NCBI RefSeq assembly: GCF_025152525.1
Contig: NZ_JALXXL010000006.1
Location: 62,001 to 126,000, forward strand
Length of the DNA: 64,000 nt
Direction of reading: 5' to 3'
From: Corynebacterium sp. p3-SID1056
GTDB lineage: Bacteria; Actinomycetota; Actinomycetes; Mycobacteriales; Mycobacteriaceae
The notes below the pieces were generated by a model. The model saw only the letters and a list, made by a program, of their open reading frames with translations, was not told the origin of the DNA and searched no databases. This document shows positions 34,456-42,695 of the stretch, piece by piece. The position numbers and the translations under genes were made by a program. Within the stretch, counting starts at the first letter, position 1. Each line of letters begins with the position of its first letter.

Positions 34456-35749
34456 TGAAGGGCCTTTCTTCGGGGTAGCTGAAGCGCCGGTCGACTGTCC
34501 GCGCCGCCAACGCCGCCACCAGCGTGGTTGGGCCGACTCGGCCCAGGTACATGATCAGGCAGAGCACGACTTTCGACGTTGCCGAAAGCTCCGCGGTAAT
34601 ACCCGTGGACAGCCCAGAGGTAGCAAAGGCGGAGATAACTTCGAAGGTCACCTGGTCCGCCGTAAACTGCGGGTCAAAAATGCGCAACGTCGCCACACCC
34701 ACGACAACCACCGCCACGCCGGCCGCGCTCAACGCGAGCGCCTGCCGGGTCACCGTGTGCGGCACGCTGCGGTGCCCGATAGTAGTCACGGTTTGCCCAC
34801 GAAACTCGGCGGCCATCGCGGCAAGCAAGACACAAAACGTGGTCACCTTGACCCCGCCCGCGGTACCTGCTGACCCTCCGCCCAAGAACATGAGCATGTC
34901 CGTGCCCATGAGCGTGATCGGGTGCGCCTGCCCATAGTCCACGGCGTTAAACCCCGCCGTGCGAGGTGAAGCTGACGCGAAGAAGGCATTCAGCAGCTTC
35001 TGCCCCAGCGGCATCGATGAGAGCACACCGTGCCATTCTGCAAGAGCGAAGAAGAGCATCCCCATCGTCAACAGCATCGCCGTGGCCCACAGCGTCATCC
35101 GCGCGGTCATAGAAACCTTGCGGCGAACCAGCTCTGCCCACACAGGAAAACCCAAACCACCGCCGATCAGCGCCGCGGCCAGCGGCAGGAGGATCCACGC
35201 GTCGGCGGAGAATGACACAAGGTTGTCACTATGCGTGGAAAAGCCCGCATTATTAAAGGCGGAGATGGCGTGAAAGACCCCCTCCCACGCCGCTTGAGGG
35301 AAGGAGTACCCGTACCCAAGCATCAGGCGCGCACCAATTGCCACTGCAATAGTGGCCTCTGCCACCGCGGTAAACGTGAAGGTAAAGATGAGGGTCCGAC
35401 GAATACCCCCAGACGTAATCGGCCGCCCTTCGTAGGCTCCGGTTTTGCGCGCCTTAAAGCTGATGCGGCCGGTGAGCAAGTACCCGGACAGCGAGGCCAG
35501 CGACATAATGCCGAGCCCGCCAAGTTGAATCAGCACGAGGATAATTACTTGGCCCGCAGGGTGGAAAAACGTGGCTGTATCCTCCACGACAAGACCGGTG
35601 AGCGAGACTGCCGACGTCGCCGTGAACAGGGCAGAAAGAAACGAGGCGCCTCCCGCAAAGGGCATCATCAACAGGACGCTTCCCACAATGATGAGCAGGA
35701 GAAACCCGAAGGCAGTGAGCCGCGCGGGGCTCGCAAGCAACTGCTTCAC
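34448..35749 (-). CDS. ktrB: Potassium channel subunit (KtrB/TrkH family)
   Basis: A 433-residue membrane protein with four M1-P-M2 repeats. The selectivity-filter glycines are visible in each P loop: VSLTGLVVED, FNNAGFSTH, PRTAGFNAV and TSGLSTGITA. With KtrA it forms a Na+- or voltage-independent K+ uptake system at the cell membrane. GTG 35749 follows a TATAGT box on the minus strand by 8 bases. It is divergent from prfC with 47 bp between starts. Confidence 0.93.
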   Translation of the reverse strand: MKQLLASPARLTAFGFLLLIIVGSVLLMMPFAGGASFLSALFTATSAVSLTGLVVEDTATFFHPAGQVIILVLIQLGGLGIMSLASLSGYLLTGRISFKARKTGAYEGRPITSGGIRRTLIFTFTFTAVAEATIAVAIGARLMLGYGYSFPQAAWEGVFHAISAFNNAGFSTHSDNLVSFSADAWILLPLAAALIGGGLGFPVWAELVRRKVSMTARMTLWATAMLLTMGMLFFALAEWHGVLSSMPLGQKLLNAFFASASPRTAGFNAVDYGQAHPITLMGTDMLMFLGGGSAGTAGGVKVTTFCVLLAAMAAEFRGQTVTTIGHRSVPHTVTRQALALSAAGVAVVVVGVATLRIFDPQFTADQVTFEVISAFATSGLSTGITAELSATSKVVLCLIMYLGRVGPTTLVAALAARTVDRRFSYPEERPFIG

Positions 35750-35757
35750 GTTCTCGA

Positions 35758-35763
35758 ACTATA
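35758..35763 (-). promoter_or_regulatory. Leaderless -10 box of ktrB
   Basis: TATAGT on the minus strand, then 8 bases, then GTG 35749. Confidence 0.5.
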
Positions 35764-35783
35764 GACCTGTTCGACCCACCGCG

Positions 35784-35789
35784 TAGACT
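35784..35789 (+). promoter_or_regulatory. Leaderless -10 box of prfC
   Basis: TAGACT, then 7 bases, then ATG 35797. With the ktrB box it makes a compact 47-bp divergent promoter region. Confidence 0.6.
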
Positions 35790-35796
35790 TTGCGCC

Positions 35797-37386
35797 ATGA
35801 GTTCTGTCACTTCCGAGGCCACGCGCCGCCGCACCTTTGCAGTCATCGCCCACCCTGACGCCGGTAAGTCCACGCTTACCGAGGCGCTGGCGCTGCACGC
35901 GCACATCATCTCGGAAGCCGGCGCAGTCCACGGCAAGGGCAACCGTAAGTCCACGGTCTCTGACTGGATGGACATGGAAAAGGATCGCGGCATCTCGATT
36001 GCCTCCTCGGCCCTGCAGTTCGAGTATGCGCCCGCCGGCCACGAGGGCGAGCCCTACGTGATCAACCTGGTGGATACCCCTGGCCACGCCGACTTCTCGG
36101 AGGACACCTACCGCGTCCTCTCCGCCGTCGACGCCGCGGTCATGCTTATCGACGCCGCGAAGGGCCTCGAGCCCCAAACCCTGAAGCTCTTCCGCGTCTG
36201 CAAGGCCCGCGGGCTCCCCATCGTCACCGTGGTGAACAAGTGGGACCGCGTCGGCCGCGAACCGCTCGAGCTTGTCGACGAGATCGTCAACGAGATCGAC
36301 TTGCAGCCCACTCCGCTGTACTGGCCTGTCGGCGAGGCGGGCGATTTCCGCGGACTGGCCCATATCAGCGACGAGGGCGAGGCGGACACCTACGTCCACT
36401 TCATCCGCACGGCCGGCGGTTCCACCATCGCCCCGGAGGAACACTACTCGCCGGACGAAGCCTCGAGCAGGGAGGGCGAGGCATGGGACACCGCCGTCGA
36501 GGAGGTGGAGCTGCTCGCTGCCGACGGCGCGCTGCACAACCAAGAGCTGTTTGAACAGTGCGTGACCTCGCCGATCATCTTTGCCTCCGCGATGCTGAAC
36601 TTCGGCGTCCACCAGATCCTGGACACGCTGTGCGCCATTGCCCCCGCGCCTCAGCCAAAGCAAGACCGAGCGATCGACGGCGAGTTTTCCGGCGTGGTCT
36701 TCAAGGTGCAGGCGGGCATGGACCGCAATCACCGCGACACCCTCGCGTTCATGCGCGTCGTCTCCGGCGAGTTCGACCGCGGCATGCAGGTCACGCACGC
36801 GCAGTCTGGGCGCACATTTTCCACGAAATACGCGCTGACCGTGTTCGGGCGCAACCGCGACACAGTGGAAACCGCCTATCCCGGCGACATTATCGGCCTG
36901 GTCAACGCCGGCTCGCTCGCCCCCGGCGACACGATCTACACGGGCAAGGCCATCCAATACCCGCCGATGCCGCAGTTCGCACCCGAACACTTCCGTACGC
37001 TGCGTGCCAAGTCCCTGGGCAAGTACAAGCAGTTCCGCAAGGCGCTCGACCAGCTGGACGCCGAGGGCGTGGTGCAAATCCTGCGCAACGATGTGCGCGG
37101 CGATGCCGCACCGATCATGGCCGCAGTCGGCCCCATGCAGTTCGAGGTCATGCAGGCCCGCATGGAGGTGGAGTACAACGTGGAAACGGTCACGGAGCCG
37201 GTCCCCTACTCCGTCGCGCGCCGTACCGATGCAGAGTCTTCAGAAGCCCTCGGCCGCCAGCGCGGAGTGGAGATTTTCACCCGCAGCGACGGTGAACTCA
37301 TCGCCCTGTTCGGCGACAAGTGGAAGCTCGCCTTCGTGGAAAAGGAGCACCCCGAGCTCACCATCGAGCCGCTTATCGCCGACTAG
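35797..37386 (+). CDS. prfC: Peptide chain release factor 3
   Basis: GTPase that removes RF1/RF2 from the ribosome after peptide release. The 529-residue protein has the P-loop AHPDAGKST (residues 18-26), the switch I region MDMEKDRGISI, DTPGHADFSEDTYR and NKWDR (where many GTPases have NKxD), followed by domains II and III typical of RF3. No EF-G domain IV is present, which separates it from EF-G. The 3' end overlaps the convergent patatin gene by 14 bp. Confidence 0.95.
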   Translation: MSSVTSEATRRRTFAVIAHPDAGKSTLTEALALHAHIISEAGAVHGKGNRKSTVSDWMDMEKDRGISIASSALQFEYAPAGHEGEPYVINLVDTPGHADFSEDTYRVLSAVDAAVMLIDAAKGLEPQTLKLFRVCKARGLPIVTVVNKWDRVGREPLELVDEIVNEIDLQPTPLYWPVGEAGDFRGLAHISDEGEADTYVHFIRTAGGSTIAPEEHYSPDEASSREGEAWDTAVEEVELLAADGALHNQELFEQCVTSPIIFASAMLNFGVHQILDTLCAIAPAPQPKQDRAIDGEFSGVVFKVQAGMDRNHRDTLAFMRVVSGEFDRGMQVTHAQSGRTFSTKYALTVFGRNRDTVETAYPGDIIGLVNAGSLAPGDTIYTGKAIQYPPMPQFAPEHFRTLRAKSLGKYKQFRKALDQLDAEGVVQILRNDVRGDAAPIMAAVGPMQFEVMQARMEVEYNVETVTEPVPYSVARRTDAESSEALGRQRGVEIFTRSDGELIALFGDKWKLAFVEKEHPELTIEPLIAD

Positions 37387-38257
37387 CAGCGGGGGCGGCC
37401 AAAAACTCCGTCCACACCTCCCACTCCCGTTCGAATTGGGCCTGGCCGGCGCTGTAATTGCGCTGGAGTTTGCTCGGCCGACGTTCTATGGACTCGGCCT
37501 GCATGTTGTCCGGGAAGAAGGTCACGGCGTTACCAGCGGCCTCTTCCCGCAGGATGGCACGCTTCGAGGCGTTGTAGCGCCCGGCGCGCAGGTGCAAGGC
37601 GTTGCCAATTTCCGGGTAGCGGCGGAACATCCCACGCACTGCGCTCGGCCGCACCAGGGGTTTCTTCCAATAGTCGCGGGGGCGGGTACTCAGTAGGACG
37701 AAGCGTTGATACCCGGCCTGACGCGCGGCGTCGTAAAGCAAGCCCCCTGAGCTCCCTAACGCCCCGTCGACGAAGGGGGCACCCTCGATCATCGTGATGG
37801 GCATGACTTTCGGCACGGTGGATGACGCCCGAGCTGCGCGGGCGACAAGTGAAGAGTCTCGTAGAAAGTCCTCCCTACCCCAGCTCACCGTGGCACCGGT
37901 GTCCGCGCGCATCGCCTCCACGTGCACGTGCGTGGGCGAAGAGGCAAAGGTGGCGAAGTCGAAGGGCAAGAGCTTTTCTGCCTGCCCGTACAGGAAGTCC
38001 GAGTTGAAGTAGCCCTTGCCCTTGGCAAATTTGAGGACACCGCCGAAATGTGGGTGCGCGGCGAGCTCGGTAAACACCGCACGGGCTCGATACGTATCTG
38101 CGGACGCGTAATTCAGCGCGTGCACCGCGCCGGCCGATACGCCTCCGACCCAGCCGAACCTGACCCGCTCGATGAGCCGGACGATGGCGGGCGCGGTGTA
38201 GGAATTGCGCATCCCGCCACCCTCGATAATCAGGGCCACATCACGCGCATCGATCAT
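37373..38257 (-). CDS. Patatin-like phospholipase (copy 1)
   Basis: A 294-residue serine hydrolase with the Ser-Asp dyad of patatins: oxyanion hole IIEGGGMRNSY, nucleophile in GGVSAGA (Ser41) and Asp in FVDGALG. No signal peptide. It is a close paralogue of the gene at 38595, sharing almost every motif and the DARDVAL start; the two are oriented alike with a broken gene between them. ATG 38257 is chosen over an in-frame codon 7 residues upstream because a TAGACT box lies 8 bases before it. Family members are RssA/YchK-like hydrolases of unknown substrate. Confidence 0.9.
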   Translation of the reverse strand: MIDARDVALIIEGGGMRNSYTAPAIVRLIERVRFGWVGGVSAGAVHALNYASADTYRARAVFTELAAHPHFGGVLKFAKGKGYFNSDFLYGQAEKLLPFDFATFASSPTHVHVEAMRADTGATVSWGREDFLRDSSLVARAARASSTVPKVMPITMIEGAPFVDGALGSSGGLLYDAARQAGYQRFVLLSTRPRDYWKKPLVRPSAVRGMFRRYPEIGNALHLRAGRYNASKRAILREEAAGNAVTFFPDNMQAESIERRPSKLQRNYSAGQAQFEREWEVWTEFLAAPAASRR

Positions 38258-38265
38258 GGGCCATG

Positions 38266-38271
38266 AGTCTA
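38266..38271 (-). promoter_or_regulatory. Leaderless -10 box of patatin copy 1
   Basis: TAGACT on the minus strand, then 8 bases, then ATG 38257. Confidence 0.5.
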
Positions 38272-38394
38272 AAGCCACTTCCCCGGTTCCGCTTGGCAGA
38301 CCTACCCCCAGATTCCACCTTTTGATTACCCCTCTGGCACAAAAGTAGGTGCACGTAACGACATCCTGTTGCCAAAAAGGAGACAGCTATCTAA

Positions 38395-38598
38395 TCCCTC
38401 TACCGGGCAGCAATCACCCGGCTCGGCGTCGCCCACACCCACCTGCTGGCGCTGGAAAAGGTCTTCGCCGTCTCGCGGAACCAGAAGCTGTTCACATCAT
38501 TTTTCTGGATCTACAACCTCGGCCACATCTTCATCACCATCGCGCTGGCGATCTTCGGCACCGCACTCGGCCGTTCGTTCAAGACCGTCGAGGCCTAA
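38395..38598 (+). pseudogene. C-terminal fragment of a membrane protein gene
   Basis: An open stretch of 67 codons with no ATG or GTG start, closed upstream by TAA 38392 and ending at TAA 38596. It encodes a short helix (HLLALEKVFAVSRNQK) then a membrane segment (FFWIYNLGHIFITIALAIFG) and a short tail, which looks like the end of a polytopic protein. A good ribosome binding site, AAAAAGGAG, sits at 38386-38394 just before the fragment, so the gene probably lost everything between its start and its last helix. The intact family cannot be named. It lies between two paralogous patatin genes, on the opposite strand. Confidence 0.55.
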
Positions 38599-39473
38599 GT
38601 AAGGAAGTCTCGGATGGCGGGCCACTCACGTTCGAGCTGGTCCGCCCCTGCCGCGTAGTTCGCCTTCAGCCTCTCCACGCGCATTTCGGTGGATTCCACC
38701 CCCATATGTTCCGGAAAGAAGACGTAGGCGTTGCCGGCTTCTTCCTGACGCATCACCTCGGCGCGCGCCTCGTTGTAAATTGCGGGGCGCGCGACCATTG
38801 CGTCGACGACTTTGGGGGATTTGCGCAGGATGCGTCGTAAAGCGCGCTCCCGCTTCTCCGGGGGCTTGACATAGTCGCGCGGGCGAGTGAGCACGACGAG
38901 GAAGCGGGAGTACCCGGCATCCTTCGCGGCCTGAATAAGAATGCCGCCGGAGGTGCCGAGCGCCCCGTCGACGTACGGCACGCCGTCCACCTCGCGCATT
39001 TTCATCACCAGCGGCAGGGTCGATGACGTGCGCGCGGCAATGTTGATCTGCTCGATCGTGCGCAGCTTATCGCGTGTGTAGACCACGGTCTCGCCCGTAT
39101 CGGCGCGGACCGCCTCGATGTGTATCTGCTCTTCCGTGTGGTGGAAGGTCTCTAGATCAAAGGGGAGCTGATTCTCGTAGCCTTCGTAGATAAACTCGCC
39201 GTTGAGCAGGCCCTTCCCGCGTACCACCGTGCGCCAACCGCCAAACTCGCGGTTACCAACAAAGTCAGTAAATGACCTTTTGGAGCGGTACGCGTCGCGC
39301 GACGCGAAGTTGAGCACGTGACTCGCACCCGCAGAAACGCCGCCCACCCAACCAAACTGCACGCGCTCTGCGATGAGCCTTTCCACCACAGGCGCCGTAT
39401 AGGAGTTCCTGGTGCCGCCGCCTTCGAAGATGAGGGCGACGTCGCGGGCGTCGATTCCGGGCTCAGTTGGCAT
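38595..39473 (-). CDS. Patatin-like phospholipase (copy 2)
   Basis: A 292-residue paralogue of the gene at 37373. The dyad is Ser48 in GGVSAGASH and Asp169 in YVDGALGTSGG; the glycine-rich oxyanion loop is FEGGGTRNSY. Shared blocks include RPRDYxKP, REEAGNA-like (RQEEAGNAYVFFPEHM) and the C-terminal AAGADQLEREW, so the pair arose by tandem duplication. It starts 4 bp after the yihY stop but has its own TAGGAT box 6 bases before ATG 39473, so it may be transcribed separately as well as from yihY. Confidence 0.9.
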   Translation of the reverse strand: MPTEPGIDARDVALIFEGGGTRNSYTAPVVERLIAERVQFGWVGGVSAGASHVLNFASRDAYRSKRSFTDFVGNREFGGWRTVVRGKGLLNGEFIYEGYENQLPFDLETFHHTEEQIHIEAVRADTGETVVYTRDKLRTIEQINIAARTSSTLPLVMKMREVDGVPYVDGALGTSGGILIQAAKDAGYSRFLVVLTRPRDYVKPPEKRERALRRILRKSPKVVDAMVARPAIYNEARAEVMRQEEAGNAYVFFPEHMGVESTEMRVERLKANYAAGADQLEREWPAIRDFLT

Positions 39474-39477
39474 AGCT

Positions 39478-40626
39478 CTATCCTAAGAGGTCGAGCCGCG
39501 CACCTTTCACTTCCCGCTCCGTTTTCGCGATCCATCGCTGCACCTTCAGGCGCCACTTCGCCCCCTCGCTCGAGCGCGGACGAGCCTGAATGGTGCGCTC
39601 GGAGTCGTAACCAACCTGCAGCTCTTTCGCGCGGAGCACCTCCGCGTCAATCTTCACACCCTCGAGCAGCACGATGTTCATCACCCAAACTAGCGCCAGC
39701 ACCGCCAGCACCGTGCCGAAGGCCCCGTAGGCGCTGCGCACCCCGGTCACCGAAAGGTACAGCCCGAATCCCCACCAGAGGAGGAAGCCAACGAGCAGGG
39801 CCAGCGCAGACCCCAGCGTCAGGAGCCGGAACTTGCCCGGTCGCACGTTAGGGCTGAAGTAGTACATCAGCGAAAGCAGAATCATCGCCGTCAGCGCAAT
39901 GACAAAGGGCCGCAGATACACCCACACCGGCAAGAACTTCCCGGTCAGGTAGTCCAGCACCCCCTCTAACCCCAGCGGCCTCGCCACCGGCCCGAGCACC
40001 GCCTCCACGATCGACTCAGTCAGAAGCGCCCCCAGCAGCATCCCCACCGCACCGACGACCAGCACCACGGTAATCAGCCACATGCTCAGCCATGTCACCA
40101 CGATGGGCCGCCCTTCGGTACGCCCGTAGACCAAGTTCGCGTTGCGCGAGAAACTTCGCACGTACGCAGAAGCCGCCAGCAGCGATACCACCAAAGAAAC
40201 AATCAGGGCCACAGTGCTTTGCGACGGCGTGCCAACAATCGTTTCCAGCAAATTCATCGCCTCGCCACGTAGCGCCTCTGGCACGTACCGTTGGACTACC
40301 TCGACGAGCAGCTGATCAACTGCGTCCGGGTCGCGCGAGAGCAGGAGCGTGGCGATCGCGTACGCGGACACCACCATCGGGGCAAGCGAAAGCACCGTGT
40401 AGTAGGTCAGGGTCGCGCCCCGGTCCACCATCGCGTCGTTGGAAAAATCGGCGATAACGCGCTTGCCCACTAGCACCCACCCGGGCTTGGTGAGCCGGTT
40501 GCTTCTGTCGAGCGGATTCGGCATTGTTTCCGGCGGGGGCGGGACATCGAGCTCGCCGATGCCGTAGGGCAGCAGGAAATCGATGCGGCGCGATACGCCC
40601 TCAGGGCCCTTGTCGGCATCATCCAT
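39478..40626 (-). CDS. YihY/BrkB-family membrane protein
   Basis: A 382-residue protein with about six membrane segments, starting after a 75-residue cytoplasmic N-terminus. The family signature is visible in RGATLTYYTVLSLAPMVVSA, the central SAYVRSFSRNANLVYGRTEG and the C-terminal GAFGTVLAVLALVWVMN. YihY proteins were once annotated as ribonuclease BN; that is wrong, and their function is unknown, though a transport role has been proposed. The C-terminus is long and basic. ATG 40626 follows a TACGCT box by 6 bases. Confidence 0.9.
   Translation of the reverse strand: MDDADKGPEGVSRRIDFLLPYGIGELDVPPPPETMPNPLDRSNRLTKPGWVLVGKRVIADFSNDAMVDRGATLTYYTVLSLAPMVVSAYAIATLLLSRDPDAVDQLLVEVVQRYVPEALRGEAMNLLETIVGTPSQSTVALIVSLVVSLLAASAYVRSFSRNANLVYGRTEGRPIVVTWLSMWLITVVLVVGAVGMLLGALLTESIVEAVLGPVARPLGLEGVLDYLTGKFLPVWVYLRPFVIALTAMILLSLMYYFSPNVRPGKFRLLTLGSALALLVGFLLWWGFGLYLSVTGVRSAYGAFGTVLAVLALVWVMNIVLLEGVKIDAEVLRAKELQVGYDSERTIQARPRSSEGAKWRLKVQRWIAKTEREVKGARLDLLG
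39480..39485 (-). promoter_or_regulatory. Leaderless -10 box of patatin copy 2
   Basis: TAGGAT on the minus strand, then 6 bases, then ATG 39473. Its last base is the first base of the yihY stop codon. Confidence 0.5.
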
Positions 40627-40632
40627 GCTGCA

Positions 40633-40638
40633 AGCGTA
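40633..40638 (-). promoter_or_regulatory. Leaderless -10 box of yihY
   Basis: TACGCT on the minus strand, then 6 bases, then ATG 40626. Confidence 0.45.
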
Positions 40639-40776
40639 TCGCCCCCGAGCACCAATTCCAGGGAAGTCGCGGGCAGTTCGAACAACGACTTGGAGAAAAC
40701 GCCTGCAACGAATGCATTTTTAGAATGCCTGTTCGAATTTGCGCTAAATCTTCGAACCCTTGTCCGACATGCTTTG

Positions 40777-40782
40777 TAGAGT
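40777..40782 (+). promoter_or_regulatory. Leaderless -10 box of DUF222/HNH gene
   Basis: TAGAGT, then 7 bases, then ATG 40790. This selects ATG 40790 over the in-frame codon at 40760. Three TTCGAA palindromes lie at about 40678, 40734 and 40751 upstream. Confidence 0.55.
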
Positions 40783-40789
40783 GCGGTGC

Positions 40790-42286
40790 ATGAAAACTTT
40801 TGACCCAGACCGCACCAAAGACCCATATTTTCGAATCGACAGACCAGGCGATGCCAACTGCATGCTCGGGCGCGCCTTGAGGGAAGCCGAGCATGCATTA
40901 TTCAGCCCCTTCAGCAAGGACGACGCGTGCATCGAAGACTTTGACCTCTCCGTCGACCGCATAGCGCAGCAAACTGGGCACGCGAAAACCGTGATTCGCA
41001 GCGGGATCCTGGCTTATAACCGGCTCACCGATCTACCCCGTCTTCGAGATCTCCAGGATGCCCACATGCGGCTCTCGCTCGGCCACCTGCGCGCCATTCA
41101 TCGCAAGATCGACGAACTCGGGACAGAGGTAGACACCGGCCTGCTCGCGGACATCGACACCTACCTTGCCAAACTCTTTACCCCGACTAAGCAGAATCAG
41201 CCTTTCCCCGACCCCGCAGCGGTGACACGCAAGCTGCGCGAGGAGATCCGCCGCATCGACCCAGGGCTGAGCTACCTTCCACGCCGCCGTCGGCAGCGTG
41301 AGGCGCAACGAGAAAACACCGCAGAGTTTACGCACGAATCCTTCGGTGGCCGGCGTAAGGGCGTCCTCTTCCTCACCACTGACACGACGACGTTGTCCTC
41401 TGTGCGCGCCTTTGTGGAGGCAACAGCACGAGAGCACAGTCTCAGCCTGCACGACGCAGTCGTTGGGCTACTCAGCGGGACCCACGTTCCGGCCGCAAAG
41501 GCCAGCATTCAGGTCTACACACCCAAAGGCCGCAAAGCCGGCGAGCCCGTATTCATCCCCGGCTTTGGGTGGACGGACCCAGAGGCCACGGTTGCGTTCG
41601 ACGAGATCTGCGATGCGGTCCCGCCCCACACCGTCGACTTGGACCAAGCGAAGGAAGCAAAAACCGACAGCTACGTTCCTACGGCGGCGATGCGCGCCGC
41701 TGCAGAAGCGCGAGATGGCACCTGCATCTACCCGGGATGCAACCGGCCCGCGCAGAGCTGCCAGCTGGATCACCGAATCCCCTTCGACGAGGGCGGCGAG
41801 ACATGCGTGGACAACCTCCACTGCCTGTGCCAAAAGCATCACAACGTAAAAACCGATAAGCGGGCGTTTTATGTCCCCGACCCGGACACCGGCGACATTA
41901 TCTGGCTCTACGACGACGGGCACTACGAAATCACTGAACCGGAAGGCATCCTCACGCACCAACTCGGCGCTCCACACCCGCGGTGGATGTCTTCTCTGGA
42001 GGCAGTCAAGCGTAATCGGGCCAAGACGGCGGAATTCAACGCCCGCGGGCATACGATCATGGACCAATACGACCGTGACGGCGACGTAGTGAGCTGCGAA
42101 CTCGCACTCGCAGAGTTGGAAGAAGCCTTCGGCATGCGTTTCCAGTTCCACCCGGACCCTGAAACCATGGTGCCGCAGCAAGCCCCGGACGATCAGGAAC
42201 CCCCGTTCCCTGACTACGAGTTCGAAAACAACCCGGATAACTACTGCATCGACGACGCAAATCTTCCCCTGCCGGCGGCCGGATAG
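40790..42286 (+). CDS. DUF222/13E12-type HNH endonuclease protein
   Basis: A 498-residue protein of a family expanded in actinobacteria. The N-terminal DUF222-like helical region ends near residue 220, and the HNH domain is at about 310-355: a CxxxxC zinc knuckle (TCIYPGCNRP), the catalytic DH pair (D327, H328), the N342 and the final H350/H351, so the nuclease centre looks intact. Copies are often numerous in a genome and may be linked to mobile introns or repeats, but their role is not established. Its stop codon TAG is part of the next gene's promoter box. Confidence 0.88.
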   Translation: MKTFDPDRTKDPYFRIDRPGDANCMLGRALREAEHALFSPFSKDDACIEDFDLSVDRIAQQTGHAKTVIRSGILAYNRLTDLPRLRDLQDAHMRLSLGHLRAIHRKIDELGTEVDTGLLADIDTYLAKLFTPTKQNQPFPDPAAVTRKLREEIRRIDPGLSYLPRRRRQREAQRENTAEFTHESFGGRRKGVLFLTTDTTTLSSVRAFVEATAREHSLSLHDAVVGLLSGTHVPAAKASIQVYTPKGRKAGEPVFIPGFGWTDPEATVAFDEICDAVPPHTVDLDQAKEAKTDSYVPTAAMRAAAEARDGTCIYPGCNRPAQSCQLDHRIPFDEGGETCVDNLHCLCQKHHNVKTDKRAFYVPDPDTGDIIWLYDDGHYEITEPEGILTHQLGAPHPRWMSSLEAVKRNRAKTAEFNARGHTIMDQYDRDGDVVSCELALAELEEAFGMRFQFHPDPETMVPQQAPDDQEPPFPDYEFENNPDNYCIDDANLPLPAAG

Positions 42287-42289
42287 ACT
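42284..42289 (+). promoter_or_regulatory. Leaderless -10 box overlapping HNH stop codon
   Basis: TAGACT, whose TAG is the stop codon of the HNH gene, then 6 bases, then ATG 42296. Confidence 0.6.
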
Positions 42290-42295
42290 TTCACC

Positions 42296-42694
42296 ATGGC
42301 TTTTCTTGAACGCATCCGCGCCCTGTTTGCGGGAGACAACGAGGCCCCGCTCGTCGAGTACCCCGAAGAGTTCGAGCGCGTGGAAGTCCCCCGCCTCCAC
42401 GTGCACACTGCGAACCTGTCGCCGGACACCGACGAGGTGCTGGTCATCATCACCACTACCCCTGCCCTGCTCAGCGTGCTCAAGCAGACACCTGAACCGG
42501 TGCAGGCGGTGTGTGTGGGGGCTCGCCCGGTGACGTTCGTGCCCGTCGAGAAGCGGGCGAACCCTTTGCTCGACCCGAAGCTTGGGTGGCTGATCCCGGT
42601 CACTGAGGCGACTCGTCGTGAAATTGCGACAACACCGGAGGGGCCCGGGGCGCACGAATTTTCCTCGCTTCACCTCGGGTTGGTGTTGGAATGA
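42296..42694 (+). CDS. Hypothetical protein
   Basis: A 132-residue protein without signal peptide or membrane segment. It opens with an amphipathic helix (AFLERIRALFAG), followed by an acidic stretch and several beta-strand-like segments (DEVLVIITTTPALLSVL, PVQAVCVGARPVTFVPV). I do not recognise a family. The start is supported by the promoter box 6 bases upstream. It converges with the DASS transporter gene with 1 bp between stops. Confidence 0.7.
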   Translation: MAFLERIRALFAGDNEAPLVEYPEEFERVEVPRLHVHTANLSPDTDEVLVIITTTPALLSVLKQTPEPVQAVCVGARPVTFVPVEKRANPLLDPKLGWLIPVTEATRREIATTPEGPGAHEFSSLHLGLVLE

Positions 42695-42695
42695 G

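Noticed and set aside
40678..40760. LexA (SOS) box upstream of the HNH gene
   Set aside because: TTCGAA sites are present but none is spaced as CGAAC(4)GTTCG.
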